Of a DNA stretch of 35,938 nucleotides, positions 8,412 through 16,406 are shown in pieces; positions within the stretch are counted from its first letter, which is position 1, and each line of letters opens with the position of its first letter. The stretch is taken from the NCBI RefSeq assembly GCF_002001015.1, contig NZ_MUNO01000031.1, positions 1 through 35,938 of the forward strand, given 5' to 3'. The notes beneath the pieces are model-generated. The model worked only from the letters and a program-made list of their open reading frames with translations, was not told the DNA's origin and searched no databases. A program made the translations under genes and the position numbers. Origin of the DNA: Polaromonas sp. A23 (GTDB lineage Bacteria; Pseudomonadota; Gammaproteobacteria; Burkholderiales; Burkholderiaceae_C).

Positions 8412-9488
8412 CTACCCGACCAGCGCGGCCGATTTCACCTGCGCCCAGACAGGCTTGCCCGGCGCCAGATTCAGCGTCTCGGACGCCCGCGCGGTGATGC
8501 GCGCCAGCAGCAGCGATTCGCCGCACATCAGTTGCACCAGTTGCTGTGAGGGGTGGGTGTCGGGCGCAATGGCCTGCACCACGCAGGGAAGCACATTCTG
8601 GATGCTGGTGGCTTGCGGTTCCTGTGTGGCAATGCTCACGTCACGTGCCAGGACGCGCACGCGAACGCGGGATTCTGTTGCCAGTCCGCTGTCGCGCAGC
8701 CACAGGCCGCCGCCTGGAAAGGCGATGTGCGCCAAATGCCAGCGCTCATCGCGCTCCGTCACCGTGCCCTCCAGCAGTGCGCTTGTGTCGTCACCCAGCA
8801 CGAGGGTCGTGTCGATGCGTGCCAGCGTCTGTGCCATAGCGCCCGAGGCCACGATGCGGCCTTGTTCGAGCACCACCAGCGTGTCGGCCAGCTGGATCAC
8901 CTCGTCCAGGGCGTGGCTCACATACAGCACCGGAATATCAAGCTCGCTGTGCAGCCGCTCCAGGTAGGGCAGCACTTCGCTTTTGCGTTGTGCGTCGAGG
9001 GCTGCCAGCGGCTCATCGAGCAGCAGCAAACGGGGGCTGCTGGCCAGGGCCCGTGCGATGGCGACGCGCTGGCGCTCACCACCCGATAGGGTTTCGGGTT
9101 TCCGGTCCATCAGCGGAGCGATGCCCAGAAGGTCCACGGCCTGGTCCAGCGACACCTGGCGCTGGAGTGCAGGGATGCGCCGCATGCCGTATTCCACATT
9201 GCCGCGAACGGTGAGATGCGGAAACAGGCTGGACTCCTGGAACACATAGCCCAGCGGCCGCCGGTGCGTGGGGAGGAAGCGTTTTTGCGCATCGTCCTGC
9301 CAGACACTGCCAGCGATTTCCAGACGGCCGCGTGCGTGTTCCAGCCCGGCCATGGCGCGCAGGCAGGTGGTTTTGCCGCAGCCCGAACGGCCGAACAGCG
9401 CGCTGACGCCGCGGCCCGGCAGGTCGAGCTGAACGTCGAGTGTGAAGCCGGGATAGCTGATTTTGAAATCGGCCAGGATGCGGTCCAT
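8412..9488 (-). CDS. modC: Molybdate ABC transporter ATP-binding protein ModC
   Basis: ATPase of the high-affinity molybdate importer. It shows Walker A GRSGCGKTT (about 33-41), the ModC-typical FQESSLFPHLTVRGNVEYGM, signature LSGGERQRV, Walker B LLLLDEPLAALD and YVSHALDEV. A C-terminal Mop/TOBE domain (about 285-355) contains SIQNVLPCVVQAI and LLARITARASETLNL. The length of 358 aa matches ModC. Its ATG overlaps the modB stop (ATGA), so modABC is a tight operon read leftward from 10944. It converges on tupA, so the two importers sit tail to tail. Confidence 0.93.
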   Translation of the reverse strand: MDRILADFKISYPGFTLDVQLDLPGRGVSALFGRSGCGKTTCLRAMAGLEHARGRLEIAGSVWQDDAQKRFLPTHRRPLGYVFQESSLFPHLTVRGNVEYGMRRIPALQRQVSLDQAVDLLGIAPLMDRKPETLSGGERQRVAIARALASSPRLLLLDEPLAALDAQRKSEVLPYLERLHSELDIPVLYVSHALDEVIQLADTLVVLEQGRIVASGAMAQTLARIDTTLVLGDDTSALLEGTVTERDERWHLAHIAFPGGGLWLRDSGLATESRVRVRVLARDVSIATQEPQATSIQNVLPCVVQAIAPDTHPSQQLVQLMCGESLLLARITARASETLNLAPGKPVWAQVKSAALVG

Positions 9489-10171
9489 CAGCGGCCCTTC
9501 TTCCGGCGTCCGGTCGGGTTCAGCGCATACAGTGCCAGCAGCACGGTGAAAGAAAACGCCAGCATGATGGCGGCCAGGCGGTGTGCATCGGCGTATTCAA
9601 GGGCTTCGACGTGGTCGTAGATCTGTACCGAGACGACGCGGGTCTGGTTCGGTATGTTGCCCCCCACCATCAGCACCACGCCGAATTCACCCACGGTATG
9701 CGCAAAGCCCATCACCATGGCTGTCAGGTAGCCGGGCCGGGCCAGCGGCAGCACCACGCTGAAGAAGGTATCCAGCGGCGAGGCGCGCAATGTGGCTGCT
9801 ACCTCCATCGGCCGGTCGCCGATGGCTTCAAAGGCGTTTTGCAGCGGCTGCACCACGAAAGGCATCGAGTAAAACACCGATGCCACCAGCAGCCCCCAGA
9901 ACGTGAATGGCAACACGCCCCAGCCCAGCGACTGCGTGAGCTGGCCCAGCGGACCATTCGGCCCCATGCCCACCAGCAGGTAAAAGCCCAGTACCGATGG
10001 CGGGAGCACGAGCGGCAGCGCCACCACCGCACCCACCGGCGCTTTCAGCCATGACCGTGTGCGCGCCAGCCACCAGGCGATGGGCGTGCCGATGAGCAGC
10101 AGGATCAGCGTGACCAGCCCCGCCAGCTTGATGGTGAGTGTTATCGCCCCGAGGTCTGCGTCACTGAGCAA
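9488..10171 (-). CDS. modB: Molybdate ABC transporter permease ModB
   Basis: Inner-membrane channel of the molybdate importer, with about five hydrophobic helices. ModB hallmarks are LPLVLPPSVLGFYLL, the EAA loop EVAATLRASPLDTFFSVVLP (about 133-152) and GEFGVVLMVGGNIPNQTRVV. At 227 aa it has the usual ModB size. The start codon is TTG at 10171, supported by AGGAG six bases upstream; no better start lies nearby. It sits between modA and modC with a 26-bp gap to modA. Confidence 0.92.
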   Translation of the reverse strand: MLSDADLGAITLTIKLAGLVTLILLLIGTPIAWWLARTRSWLKAPVGAVVALPLVLPPSVLGFYLLVGMGPNGPLGQLTQSLGWGVLPFTFWGLLVASVFYSMPFVVQPLQNAFEAIGDRPMEVAATLRASPLDTFFSVVLPLARPGYLTAMVMGFAHTVGEFGVVLMVGGNIPNQTRVVSVQIYDHVEALEYADAHRLAAIMLAFSFTVLLALYALNPTGRRKKGR

Positions 10172-10197
10172 TGGATTCTCCTGCCTGCCTGGTTACG

Positions 10198-10944
10198 TTA
10201 CAGCTCATAGCCATAAGAACGGATCAGGTCCTTGATGCGATCGGACTTCAGCAAGGTGACCAACGCCGCAGCGGCGGGTTTGTTCTTGCCGCGCGTGAGG
10301 ACGATGGCATCCTGCACGATGGGCTGGTACAGCGTGGCAGGCACTGCCCACATCGACCCGCCTTTGAGTTTGCCGCCTTCGAGGACTTGCGACATGGCAA
10401 CGAACCCCAACTCTGCGTTGCCGGTCGAAATGAAGCCGAAGGTTTGCCCGATGCTTTCACCCAGGACCAGCCGTGGGCCCAGCCGCCCGGCAAGGCCGAG
10501 TTGGGTGATGGCTTCCATGGCGGCTGCGCCATAAGGCGCCACTTTCGGCTGGGCCATGGCGATTTTCCTGAACTCGCCGGTTTTGAGCACCTGCCCCTGT
10601 GCGTCGACCAGGGCAGGGTTGGCCGACCACAACACCAGCTTGCCTTTGGCGTAAGTGAAGCGGCTGCCCGGTACCGCGAGCCCTTCCGCTTCAATTTTTT
10701 CCGGCGTTTCATTGTCTGCCGCCAAAAACACGTCGAAGGGCGCACCGTTTTTGATCTGTGCGTAGAACCTGCCCGTCGCGCCGATAACGATCTCTGCCTT
10801 GTGCCCGGTGGTTTTTTCCAGAATGGCGGCAATGGCCTGCATGGGTGCGGCGAAGTTGGCCGCCACCGCCACCGTGACTTCGCCGGCGTGCGCCGAACCC
10901 AGTGCCCATGCCGTCAGGACGGCCAGCAGGCGGGAGTAATTCAT
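10198..10944 (-). CDS. modA: Molybdate-binding protein ModA
   Basis: Periplasmic molybdate-binding lipid-free protein. A short signal peptide (about 1-20) ends GSAHA-GEVTVAVAANF. The mature part has the ModA landmarks AANFAAP, ATGRFYAQIKNGAPFDVFLAAD (split as ATGRFY at about 56-61 and GAPFDVFLAAD) and YGAAAMEAI. The Ser of the usual G-S-S-G is replaced by the ATGRFYAQI form, which is common in this ModA subgroup. The ATG at 10944 lies only 9 nt from the ModE-type inverted repeat (10954-10978), which would block initiation when occupied. modA leads the modABC operon. Confidence 0.92.
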   Translation of the reverse strand: MNYSRLLAVLTAWALGSAHAGEVTVAVAANFAAPMQAIAAILEKTTGHKAEIVIGATGRFYAQIKNGAPFDVFLAADNETPEKIEAEGLAVPGSRFTYAKGKLVLWSANPALVDAQGQVLKTGEFRKIAMAQPKVAPYGAAAMEAITQLGLAGRLGPRLVLGESIGQTFGFISTGNAELGFVAMSQVLEGGKLKGGSMWAVPATLYQPIVQDAIVLTRGKNKPAAAALVTLLKSDRIKDLIRSYGYEL

Positions 10945-10953
10945 GGCAATGTC

Positions 10954-10978
10954 TCGCTATTCTGAAAAGGAATAGCGA
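10954..10978. promoter_or_regulatory. ModE-type operator between modA and modE
   Basis: A perfect inverted repeat: TCGCTATTC (10954-10962), seven spacer bases, GAATAGCGA (10970-10978). The known ModE box is built from CGCTAT-type half-sites spaced in this way. It sits in the divergent region, 9 nt from the modA ATG and about 41 nt from the modE ATG. A further ATAGCG at 10983-10988 may be an extra half-site. Regulation of both modABC and modE by ModE-molybdate is inferred. Confidence 0.75.
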
Positions 10979-11019
10979 AAGTATAGCGTTCAACGCAGGC
11001 GTGGGTGGACAATGCGCGC

Positions 11020-11787
11020 ATGAAGAAAACCCAACTCCAGCTCGCCGGCGCGCTTGGCCATGACGCGGCCGACAAGCGCATCGACATCCTGCGTCGCATC
11101 GGCGAGGCGGGCTCCATTTCGGAAGCGGCGCGGGCCGCCGGTGTCAGCTACAAGGCCGGCTGGCAGGCGGTTGACACGCTGAGCAACCTGGCCGGTGTGG
11201 CCCTGGTCGAGCGCATGGTGGGCGGCTCGGGCGGAGGCGGCGCGCGACTGACCGAGGCGGGCCGCGAGCTGTTGCGGGCCTCGGATGAGCTGGCAATGGC
11301 GCGGACCCAGGTCCTGGCGCGGCTGACAGGCAGGGGCAAGGCGATGCCTGGCCCGTCATCCCTGGCTGCGCTGGGTTTGCGCACCAGCATGCGCAACCAG
11401 TTTCCGTGCGTGGTCTCCGGCTTGCGTGCGCAGGGGCAGGCGGTGCGGGTGCAACTGGCGCTGGCTGGCGGAATGCTGCTTTATTCGCGCATCACGCGGG
11501 AGAGTGCGCAACTGCTTGCCTTGCGCGCAGGCCAGCAGGTTCTGGCTTTGTGCAAGGCGACAGCAGTGAAGGTGTCGGCTGAGGCCTTGCCCGGCCCAGG
11601 CACCAATTTGTTGCAAGGTCATGCCACACGTGTCTCGCGCGCCGCGGGTGGCGGCGAAGTAGCGCTGGAGCTGGATGGCGGCCTGCAACTGGTGGGTTTT
11701 GCCGGCCCAGGCCACGGGCTGAAGGTGCGCAGCCCGGCCGTGGCCAGTGTGGAGGAGTCCGCCGTGGTGATTGCGGTGGCCCCGTAA
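11020..11787 (+). CDS. modE: Molybdate-responsive regulator ModE
   Basis: Transcription factor that senses cytoplasmic molybdate. The N-terminal winged helix (about 18-105) includes DKRIDILRRIGEAGSISEAA and VSYKAGWQAVDTLSNL. Two C-terminal Mop/TOBE domains follow (about 115-187 and 190-255); the first contains the ligand motif TSMRNQFPCVVSG (122-134), equivalent to SARNQ of ModE. The 255 aa from ATG 11020 match full-length ModE. A GTG at 11005 could add five residues; GGGTGG at 11003-11008 fits ATG 11020 only loosely. Divergent from modA across the inverted repeat at 10954-10978. Confidence 0.9.
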   Translation: MKKTQLQLAGALGHDAADKRIDILRRIGEAGSISEAARAAGVSYKAGWQAVDTLSNLAGVALVERMVGGSGGGGARLTEAGRELLRASDELAMARTQVLARLTGRGKAMPGPSSLAALGLRTSMRNQFPCVVSGLRAQGQAVRVQLALAGGMLLYSRITRESAQLLALRAGQQVLALCKATAVKVSAEALPGPGTNLLQGHATRVSRAAGGGEVALELDGGLQLVGFAGPGHGLKVRSPAVASVEESAVVIAVAP

Positions 11788-11799
11788 TTGGCAAGAGGC

Positions 11800-12705
11800 T
11801 TAACGCAAGACGCCCAGCGCAAACGGCAGGCTGAGCATGCCCAACAGGGTGGACAAGGTGACCAGGCCGGCCACGTAGGCGCCGTCGTAACCCATGCGTG
11901 CCGCAAGCACATAGCAGCTCGACGCGGTGGGCAGGGCTGAAAAGGCCAGCAGCACCGTGGTTTGCACCGGTGACAGGCGAAACACCCAGGACAGGCCCCA
12001 GGCGATCAGGGGAATCAGGAGGTGGCGTATGGCCAGCAGCGCGACCGCCAGGGTTTTGGCCCGGGCCAGTTTGCCGAACTGCATGCCGGCGCCGGCCGCC
12101 ATCAGGCCCAGCGCCAGAGACGCCGCGCCTATGCGGTTCAGGGTGGGATCCATCCAGACGGGGATATGCAAACCCAGCAGGTTGGCCACCAGGCCGCTGG
12201 CGGTGGCGATGATCAGGGGGTTGCGTACCAGTGCGCCCAGGAAACCGCTGTTGGCATGACGCGCCATGGGCCAGACCGCACCGACGTTGAACAGCGGCAC
12301 GCAGACACCGATCAGCACCGCAATCAGCAGCAGACCTTCGGCGCCTGCCAGCCGCTCGGCCAGCGCCAGCGCGATGAAGGAGTTGAAGCGAAAAGCGACC
12401 TGTGCACTGCCGGCGTGCTCGCGCCGGTCAATGTGTGCACCCAGCCAGGGCAGGTGGGGCAGGCTGTAGGCCAGCGCGATGCCCAGTACGCCCATGCTCA
12501 GGCCCGCAGCAATGAGGCTGGAAGCCGCACCAAGATCGAGCGGGCTTTTGACGATGGACTGGAACAGCAGCACCGGAAACAGGAAGTAATAGACCAGGCT
12601 TTCCACCTGTTGCCAGACGGTGCGGTTCAGCGCGGTGTAGCGGCACACCAGGTAACCACACAAAATAAGGGAGAAATCGGGGAAAAGGAGTTGGGCGTAA
12701 TTCAC
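11800..12705 (-). CDS. AEC-family transporter (auxin efflux carrier fold)
   Basis: Integral membrane transporter of the auxin efflux carrier family, with about ten helices in two inverted halves. Typical features are [18 protein letters not shown] near the N-terminus, [21 protein letters not shown] in the middle and [19 protein letters not shown] near the C-terminus, where the SxPTAxxxyvlA segment is a family hallmark. Bacterial members have been linked to malonate, malate or amino-acid export; the substrate here is unknown. GTG 12705 (302 aa) is preferred over an upstream TTG at 12732, as it starts right before the first helix; no strong ribosome site marks either. Not obviously linked to the molybdate block. 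Confidence 0.85.
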   Translation of the reverse strand: MNYAQLLFPDFSLILCGYLVCRYTALNRTVWQQVESLVYYFLFPVLLFQSIVKSPLDLGAASSLIAAGLSMGVLGIALAYSLPHLPWLGAHIDRREHAGSAQVAFRFNSFIALALAERLAGAEGLLLIAVLIGVCVPLFNVGAVWPMARHANSGFLGALVRNPLIIATASGLVANLLGLHIPVWMDPTLNRIGAASLALGLMAAGAGMQFGKLARAKTLAVALLAIRHLLIPLIAWGLSWVFRLSPVQTTVLLAFSALPTASSCYVLAARMGYDGAYVAGLVTLSTLLGMLSLPFALGVLR

Positions 12706-12830
12706 GCGTCGAGAATAACCCGAAACCTCCAACGGCCTCGGGTTTGCCCCTATGCGTAATCCACAACACGCAAGCCTCGTTTGTGCGCTTAGGATGCAGA
12801 TTGCTAACTTCCACTGAAAGGAAATCTCTC

Positions 12831-13805
12831 ATGCAACGCCGCTCTCTGCTTTCTCTCTCTGTCCTGGCTCTCTCCACCTTGGCTGCGGGTTCCGCATTGG
12901 CCCAGGGCTATCCGAACAAGGTCATCAAGCTGCAGGTGCCATTTGCACCGGGCGGCACCACTGACATCGTTGCCCGCGTGATCGCCGAGCCGCTGGGCAA
13001 GGCCATGGGCCAGACCGTGGTTATCGAAAACAAGGCCGGTGGCGGCGGTGTCATCGGCGCGCTGGAAACCGTGCGTTCGGCACCGGACGGTTACTCGCTG
13101 GGCATGGCCACCGTGTCCACCACGGCGGCCAACCCCGCGATCAACACCAAGATCCCGTACAACCCGACGACGGATTTCACGCCGATCATCAACATTGCCG
13201 CCACGCCCAACGTCATTGCGGTGCACCCGAGCTTTCCGGCGCGCAATTACAAGGAGTTCATTGCCGAGCTCAAGAAAAATCCCGGCAAATACTCCTACGC
13301 GTCGTCGGGCACCGGCGGCATCGGCCACCTGCAGATGGAGCTGTACAAAAACCTGAGTGGTGCTTTCGTGACGCACATTCCCTACCGCGGTGCGGGCCCG
13401 GCGCTGAACGACACAGTGGCCGGCCAGGTGCAGGTCATTTTTGACAACATTCCCTCGGCACTGCCTTTCATACAGCAAAAACGTTTGATCCCCATCGTGG
13501 TGGCCGCGCCCACACGCCTGGCCGTGCTGCCGGACGTGCCGACCTTCAAGGAAGTCGGCCTGGAGCCTGTGAACCGCATGGCCTACTACGGCATCCTCGG
13601 TCCCAAGGGCCTGCCGAAGGAAGTGGTCGACAAGATCAGCGCCGGCACGCTGAAGGCGCTGCAGGATCCGGCGGTGCGCAAGCGCATTGAAGACACCGGC
13701 TCCATCGTCGTTGGCAACACGCCGGCGCAATTCACGGCGCAGATCAAGGCCGAGTACGAGGTCTACAAAAAGGTGGTGGACAGCGCCGGGCTCAAGCTCG
13801 ACTAA
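12831..13805 (+). CDS. Bug-family (TctC) tricarboxylate-type binding protein
   Basis: Periplasmic solute-binding protein of the tripartite tricarboxylate transporter class. A signal peptide (1-24) ends in GSALA-QGYP. Family motifs are [61 protein letters not shown] and [13 protein letters not shown]. The start is ATG 12831, preceded by AAAGGAAA. No TctA/TctB membrane subunit lies nearby, so it is an orphan, as most Bug genes are in Burkholderiales. The ligand (a carboxylate or similar) cannot be read from the sequence. An intrinsic terminator follows at 13842. Confidence 0.92.
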   Translation: MQRRSLLSLSVLALSTLAAGSALAQGYPNKVIKLQVPFAPGGTTDIVARVIAEPLGKAMGQTVVIENKAGGGGVIGALETVRSAPDGYSLGMATVSTTAANPAINTKIPYNPTTDFTPIINIAATPNVIAVHPSFPARNYKEFIAELKKNPGKYSYASSGTGGIGHLQMELYKNLSGAFVTHIPYRGAGPALNDTVAGQVQVIFDNIPSALPFIQQKRLIPIVVAAPTRLAVLPDVPTFKEVGLEPVNRMAYYGILGPKGLPKEVVDKISAGTLKALQDPAVRKRIEDTGSIVVGNTPAQFTAQIKAEYEVYKKVVDSAGLKLD

Positions 13806-13841
13806 GTCGCCGACGGGCAGCAAAGCCCGTCCTGTCACCCC

Positions 13842-13879
13842 ATACCCCGCAGGCCGCGTGCCGTGTGGGGTATTTTTTT
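13842..13879 (+). terminator. Intrinsic terminator after the Bug gene
   Basis: ATACCCCGCA (13842-13851) pairs with TGTGGGGTAT (13864-13873), with one G-T pair, around a 12-nt loop. It is followed by a run of seven T. It separates the Bug gene from xerD. Confidence 0.85.
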
Positions 13880-13924
13880 ACCGGCTCTTCTTTTGTGCTT
13901 TCCTGATTTTGTTATCGTCCCGGT

Positions 13925-14827
13925 ATGAATCCCCAGAGCCAGTCCGGCATTGATGCCTTTGTCGACGCCTTGTGGCTGGAAGACGGCCTGTCAAAAAACA
14001 CGCTGGCGGCCTACCGGCGCGATCTGTCTCTGTATGCCGTCTGGCTGGGCGCCAAAGAGCAGGGCGGCCGCGCGCTGGATGAAACGCTGGAGAGCGATAT
14101 CCACGGTTATTTTGCGGTGCGCCACAGCGCCACCAAGGCCACTTCGGCCAACCGCCGGCTGACGGTGTTCAAGCGCTACTTCCACTGGGCCCTGCGTGAA
14201 CGTCTGATCACGGCCGACCCCACCCTCAAGCTGCAATCGGCCAAACAGGCCCTGCGCGTGCCCAAGCTGATGTCGGAAGCCCAGGTGGAAGCGCTGCTTG
14301 CCGCGCCCGATGACGGCACGCCGCTCGGGCTGCGTGACCGCGCCATGCTGGAGCTGATGTATGCCAGCGGCCTGCGCGTGAGCGAGCTGGTCGGGCTCAA
14401 GACCTTTCACACCAGCATGAACGAGGGCGTGCTGCGGGTCATGGGCAAGGGCAGCAAGGAGCGCCTCGTGCCCTTCGGTCAGGTGGCGCGGCAGTCCATC
14501 GAGCGTTACCTCGCCGAAGCGCGCCCCGAGATTCTCGGCGGGCAGCAGACCGACGACCTGTTTGTCACCGGCCGCGGTAGCGGCATGAGCCGCGTGATGT
14601 TCTGGATGCTGGTCAAAAAGTATGCGCTGCGTGCAGGCATCACTTCACCGCTGTCGCCGCACACACTGCGCCATGCGTTTGCGACGCATTTATTGAACCA
14701 TGGCGCTGATCTGCGCGCCGTGCAGATGCTGCTGGGCCATGCGGACATCTCGACCACGACCATCTACACCCATGTGGCGCGCGAGCGCCTCAAGGCCTTG
14801 CATTCGCAGCACCATCCACGTGGATAG
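13925..14827 (+). CDS. xerD: Site-specific tyrosine recombinase XerD
   Basis: Chromosome dimer resolution recombinase acting with XerC at dif during cell division. It has a SAM-like core-binding domain (about 5-95, LEDGLSKNTLAAYRRDL) and a catalytic domain with the full set R151 (ASGLRVSEL), K175 (GKGSKERLVPFG), H246 and R249 (SPHTLRHAFATHLL), H272 (LLGHADISTTTIY) and nucleophile Tyr281. The C-terminal LKALHSQHHPRG is characteristic of XerD rather than XerC, and 300 aa is the standard length. It stands alone between a terminator and a small membrane protein, with no phage or integron neighbours, so it is the housekeeping enzyme. Confidence 0.93.
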   Translation: MNPQSQSGIDAFVDALWLEDGLSKNTLAAYRRDLSLYAVWLGAKEQGGRALDETLESDIHGYFAVRHSATKATSANRRLTVFKRYFHWALRERLITADPTLKLQSAKQALRVPKLMSEAQVEALLAAPDDGTPLGLRDRAMLELMYASGLRVSELVGLKTFHTSMNEGVLRVMGKGSKERLVPFGQVARQSIERYLAEARPEILGGQQTDDLFVTGRGSGMSRVMFWMLVKKYALRAGITSPLSPHTLRHAFATHLLNHGADLRAVQMLLGHADISTTTIYTHVARERLKALHSQHHPRG

Positions 14828-14926
14828 GTCGCGCCCTGCCGTTTCCTGGTTTCATGTCCGTTCGTCGTGAGTTTGTCGAAGGACACGCCGCGGGCCGCTG
14901 CCGTTTTAGAAAGCACCCGGGCGATA

Positions 14927-15262
14927 TTATTTCCGCGGTGATCTGAGCATCAGGAATGCCGCAAATATGAACGCAGCAGCTACCAAAAGGTACAGCACAC
15001 CTTCATAGGCTCCTCGATGCTGGGCAGGAATCTGGGTCAACACCAGATTGCCCAACTTGCACAGAAGTTGACTCGTTGCCTTCGCTTCGGTGCATGCCGC
15101 GACGGAGAAACTTGCGGCTGAAAATAGTTTGACGCTGCTGAAAGCGAATATCGCGCCCAGAAGAACGAGCAAGATCGCCGCGACACCCTTCAGCCATGGC
15201 CTCACCGTTGTCTGGTCGATTTGCTGCTGCGGCGTCAAGGGAATGCGGTTTGGGTCGTACAT
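14927..15262 (-). CDS. Small two-helix membrane protein, unknown
   Basis: A 111-aa protein without a recognised family. The N-terminus (MYDPNRIPLTPQQQIDQ) is polar, then come a hydrophobic helix at about 25-45 (WLKGVAAILLVLLGAIFAF) and a second at about 89-106 (LYLLVAAAFIFAAFLML), ending in a basic SPRK tail. Two cysteines (about 57 and 68) lie in the loop and could form a disulfide if that loop is periplasmic. It is transcribed towards xerD and divergent from the next Bug gene, with a 74-bp gap. Codon pattern and topology support a real gene; the function is not known. Confidence 0.6.
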   Translation of the reverse strand: MYDPNRIPLTPQQQIDQTTVRPWLKGVAAILLVLLGAIFAFSSVKLFSAASFSVAACTEAKATSQLLCKLGNLVLTQIPAQHRGAYEGVLYLLVAAAFIFAAFLMLRSPRK

Positions 15263-15336
15263 GGCAGATTCTCTGATGCTGGCAGTGTAGACCGCAAGGT
15301 AGGCAAAATACGGCGACGTTCACATCAGGAAAATTC

Positions 15337-16329
15337 ATGTCACTGCCTCCATCGCGTCGCCGCCTGCTGGCCTTGCCTTTGCTCGCGCTGTGCGCCGCTG
15401 CGCTTCCTTCGGTTTCAATCGCCCAGGCCGCCTGGCCGGCGCGCCCTATTCGCATCGTGGTGGCTTACCCGCCGGGCGGCATCAGTGACAACATTGCTCG
15501 GGCGCTGGCGGAACGGCTGTCTCTTCAACTCTCCACCTCTGTCGTGGTTGAAAACCGTGCCGGCGCTGGCGGCAGCATAGGCATGGATCTGGTGGCCAAG
15601 GCTGCACCGGACGGCTACACCGTGGGCTTTTCGTCCATCAGTCCGCTGGCGCTCAATCCACACCTGGGCAAGCTGCCTTATGACCCGCTCAAGGACATTG
15701 CGCCGGTGGCCAGCGTGATGTACTCACCGGTGGTTTTGCTGGCCACGCCGGCTTTTGAGGGTAAGGATTTCAAGGACGTGCTGGCCGCCGCAAAGGCGAA
15801 GCCGGGCAGCGTGCGCTGGTCCACTTCGGGCCTGGCGACGGTGGGCCACATCGTGCTTGAGCAAGTCCAGCAAGGGGCCAAAGTCGAATTCACGCATGTA
15901 CCCTACAAGGGAGGTGGCCAGCAACTGACCGATGCGCTGGGCGGGCAGTTTGAAGTGATCTCCACCAACCTCAGCGGCGCGGTGATGCCGCACATCAAGT
16001 CCGGCAAGCTGCGCCCGCTGGCCGTGGGTGCGCCGGCGCGGGTGGACACCTTGCCGCAGGTGCCGACCTTTGCCGAGCTAGGCCTGACCCCGGCCAACCT
16101 GAGTTCGTTGTTTGGTGTGTTTGCGCCCGCCAAAACGCCGGACGCCGTCCTCGTACGCCTGAACACCGAAATCAACCTGGCATTGCAAACGCCCGATTTA
16201 CGCAAGCGGCTGCTCAGCGCAGACAACGTTCCCACGGCCGGCAGCGCGGCTGAATTTGCGCGCCAGATAGCGCTGGAGTCTGACAACAATGCCCGCATCA
16301 TCAAGGCGGCGCAGATCAAGGTCGACTGA
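15337..16329 (+). CDS. Bug-family (TctC) tricarboxylate-type binding protein
   Basis: A second orphan periplasmic binding protein of the Bug family, clearly a distant paralogue of the one at 12831-13805. The signal peptide (about 1-31) ends in SIAQA-AWPARP. Motifs are YPPGGISDNIARALAERL, VVENRAGAGGSIGMDLV, APDGYTVGF, THVPYKGGGQQLTDALGGQF and LPQVPTFAELGL. ATG 15337 has AGGAAAA seven to ten bases upstream. No transporter membrane subunits are adjacent. The ligand is unknown. Immediately downstream lies a dispersed repeat (16347-16396). Confidence 0.92.
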   Translation: MSLPPSRRRLLALPLLALCAAALPSVSIAQAAWPARPIRIVVAYPPGGISDNIARALAERLSLQLSTSVVVENRAGAGGSIGMDLVAKAAPDGYTVGFSSISPLALNPHLGKLPYDPLKDIAPVASVMYSPVVLLATPAFEGKDFKDVLAAAKAKPGSVRWSTSGLATVGHIVLEQVQQGAKVEFTHVPYKGGGQQLTDALGGQFEVISTNLSGAVMPHIKSGKLRPLAVGAPARVDTLPQVPTFAELGLTPANLSSLFGVFAPAKTPDAVLVRLNTEINLALQTPDLRKRLLSADNVPTAGSAAEFARQIALESDNNARIIKAAQIKVD

Positions 16330-16346
16330 ATTCACGTGGTTGTTTT

Positions 16347-16396
16347 GCTATTGATTTAATAGCTATTGACGCCCGTGTGCAAAGGGCTGGCGCCTG
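16347..16396 (+). repeat. Dispersed repeat, copy C (full length, intergenic)
   Basis: The core GCTATTGATTTAATAGC (16347-16363) is followed by TATTGACGCCCGTGTGC and AAAGGGCTGGCGCC. It has the same block order as copy A at 75-128. It lies between the converging Bug gene and the cfa-type gene. Confidence 0.7.
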
Positions 16397-16406
16397 TTAT
16401 TAGTAC

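Noticed and set aside
10956..10976. ModE box as another copy of the 17-nt core (GCTATT...AATAGC)
   Set aside because: The ends match but the spacing is 21 nt, not 17; it fits the ModE operator pattern better.
13925..14827. Tyrosine recombinase as a sign of a mobile element
   Set aside because: The C-terminal LHSQHHPRG and full length identify housekeeping XerD; no att-like repeats or phage genes are nearby.
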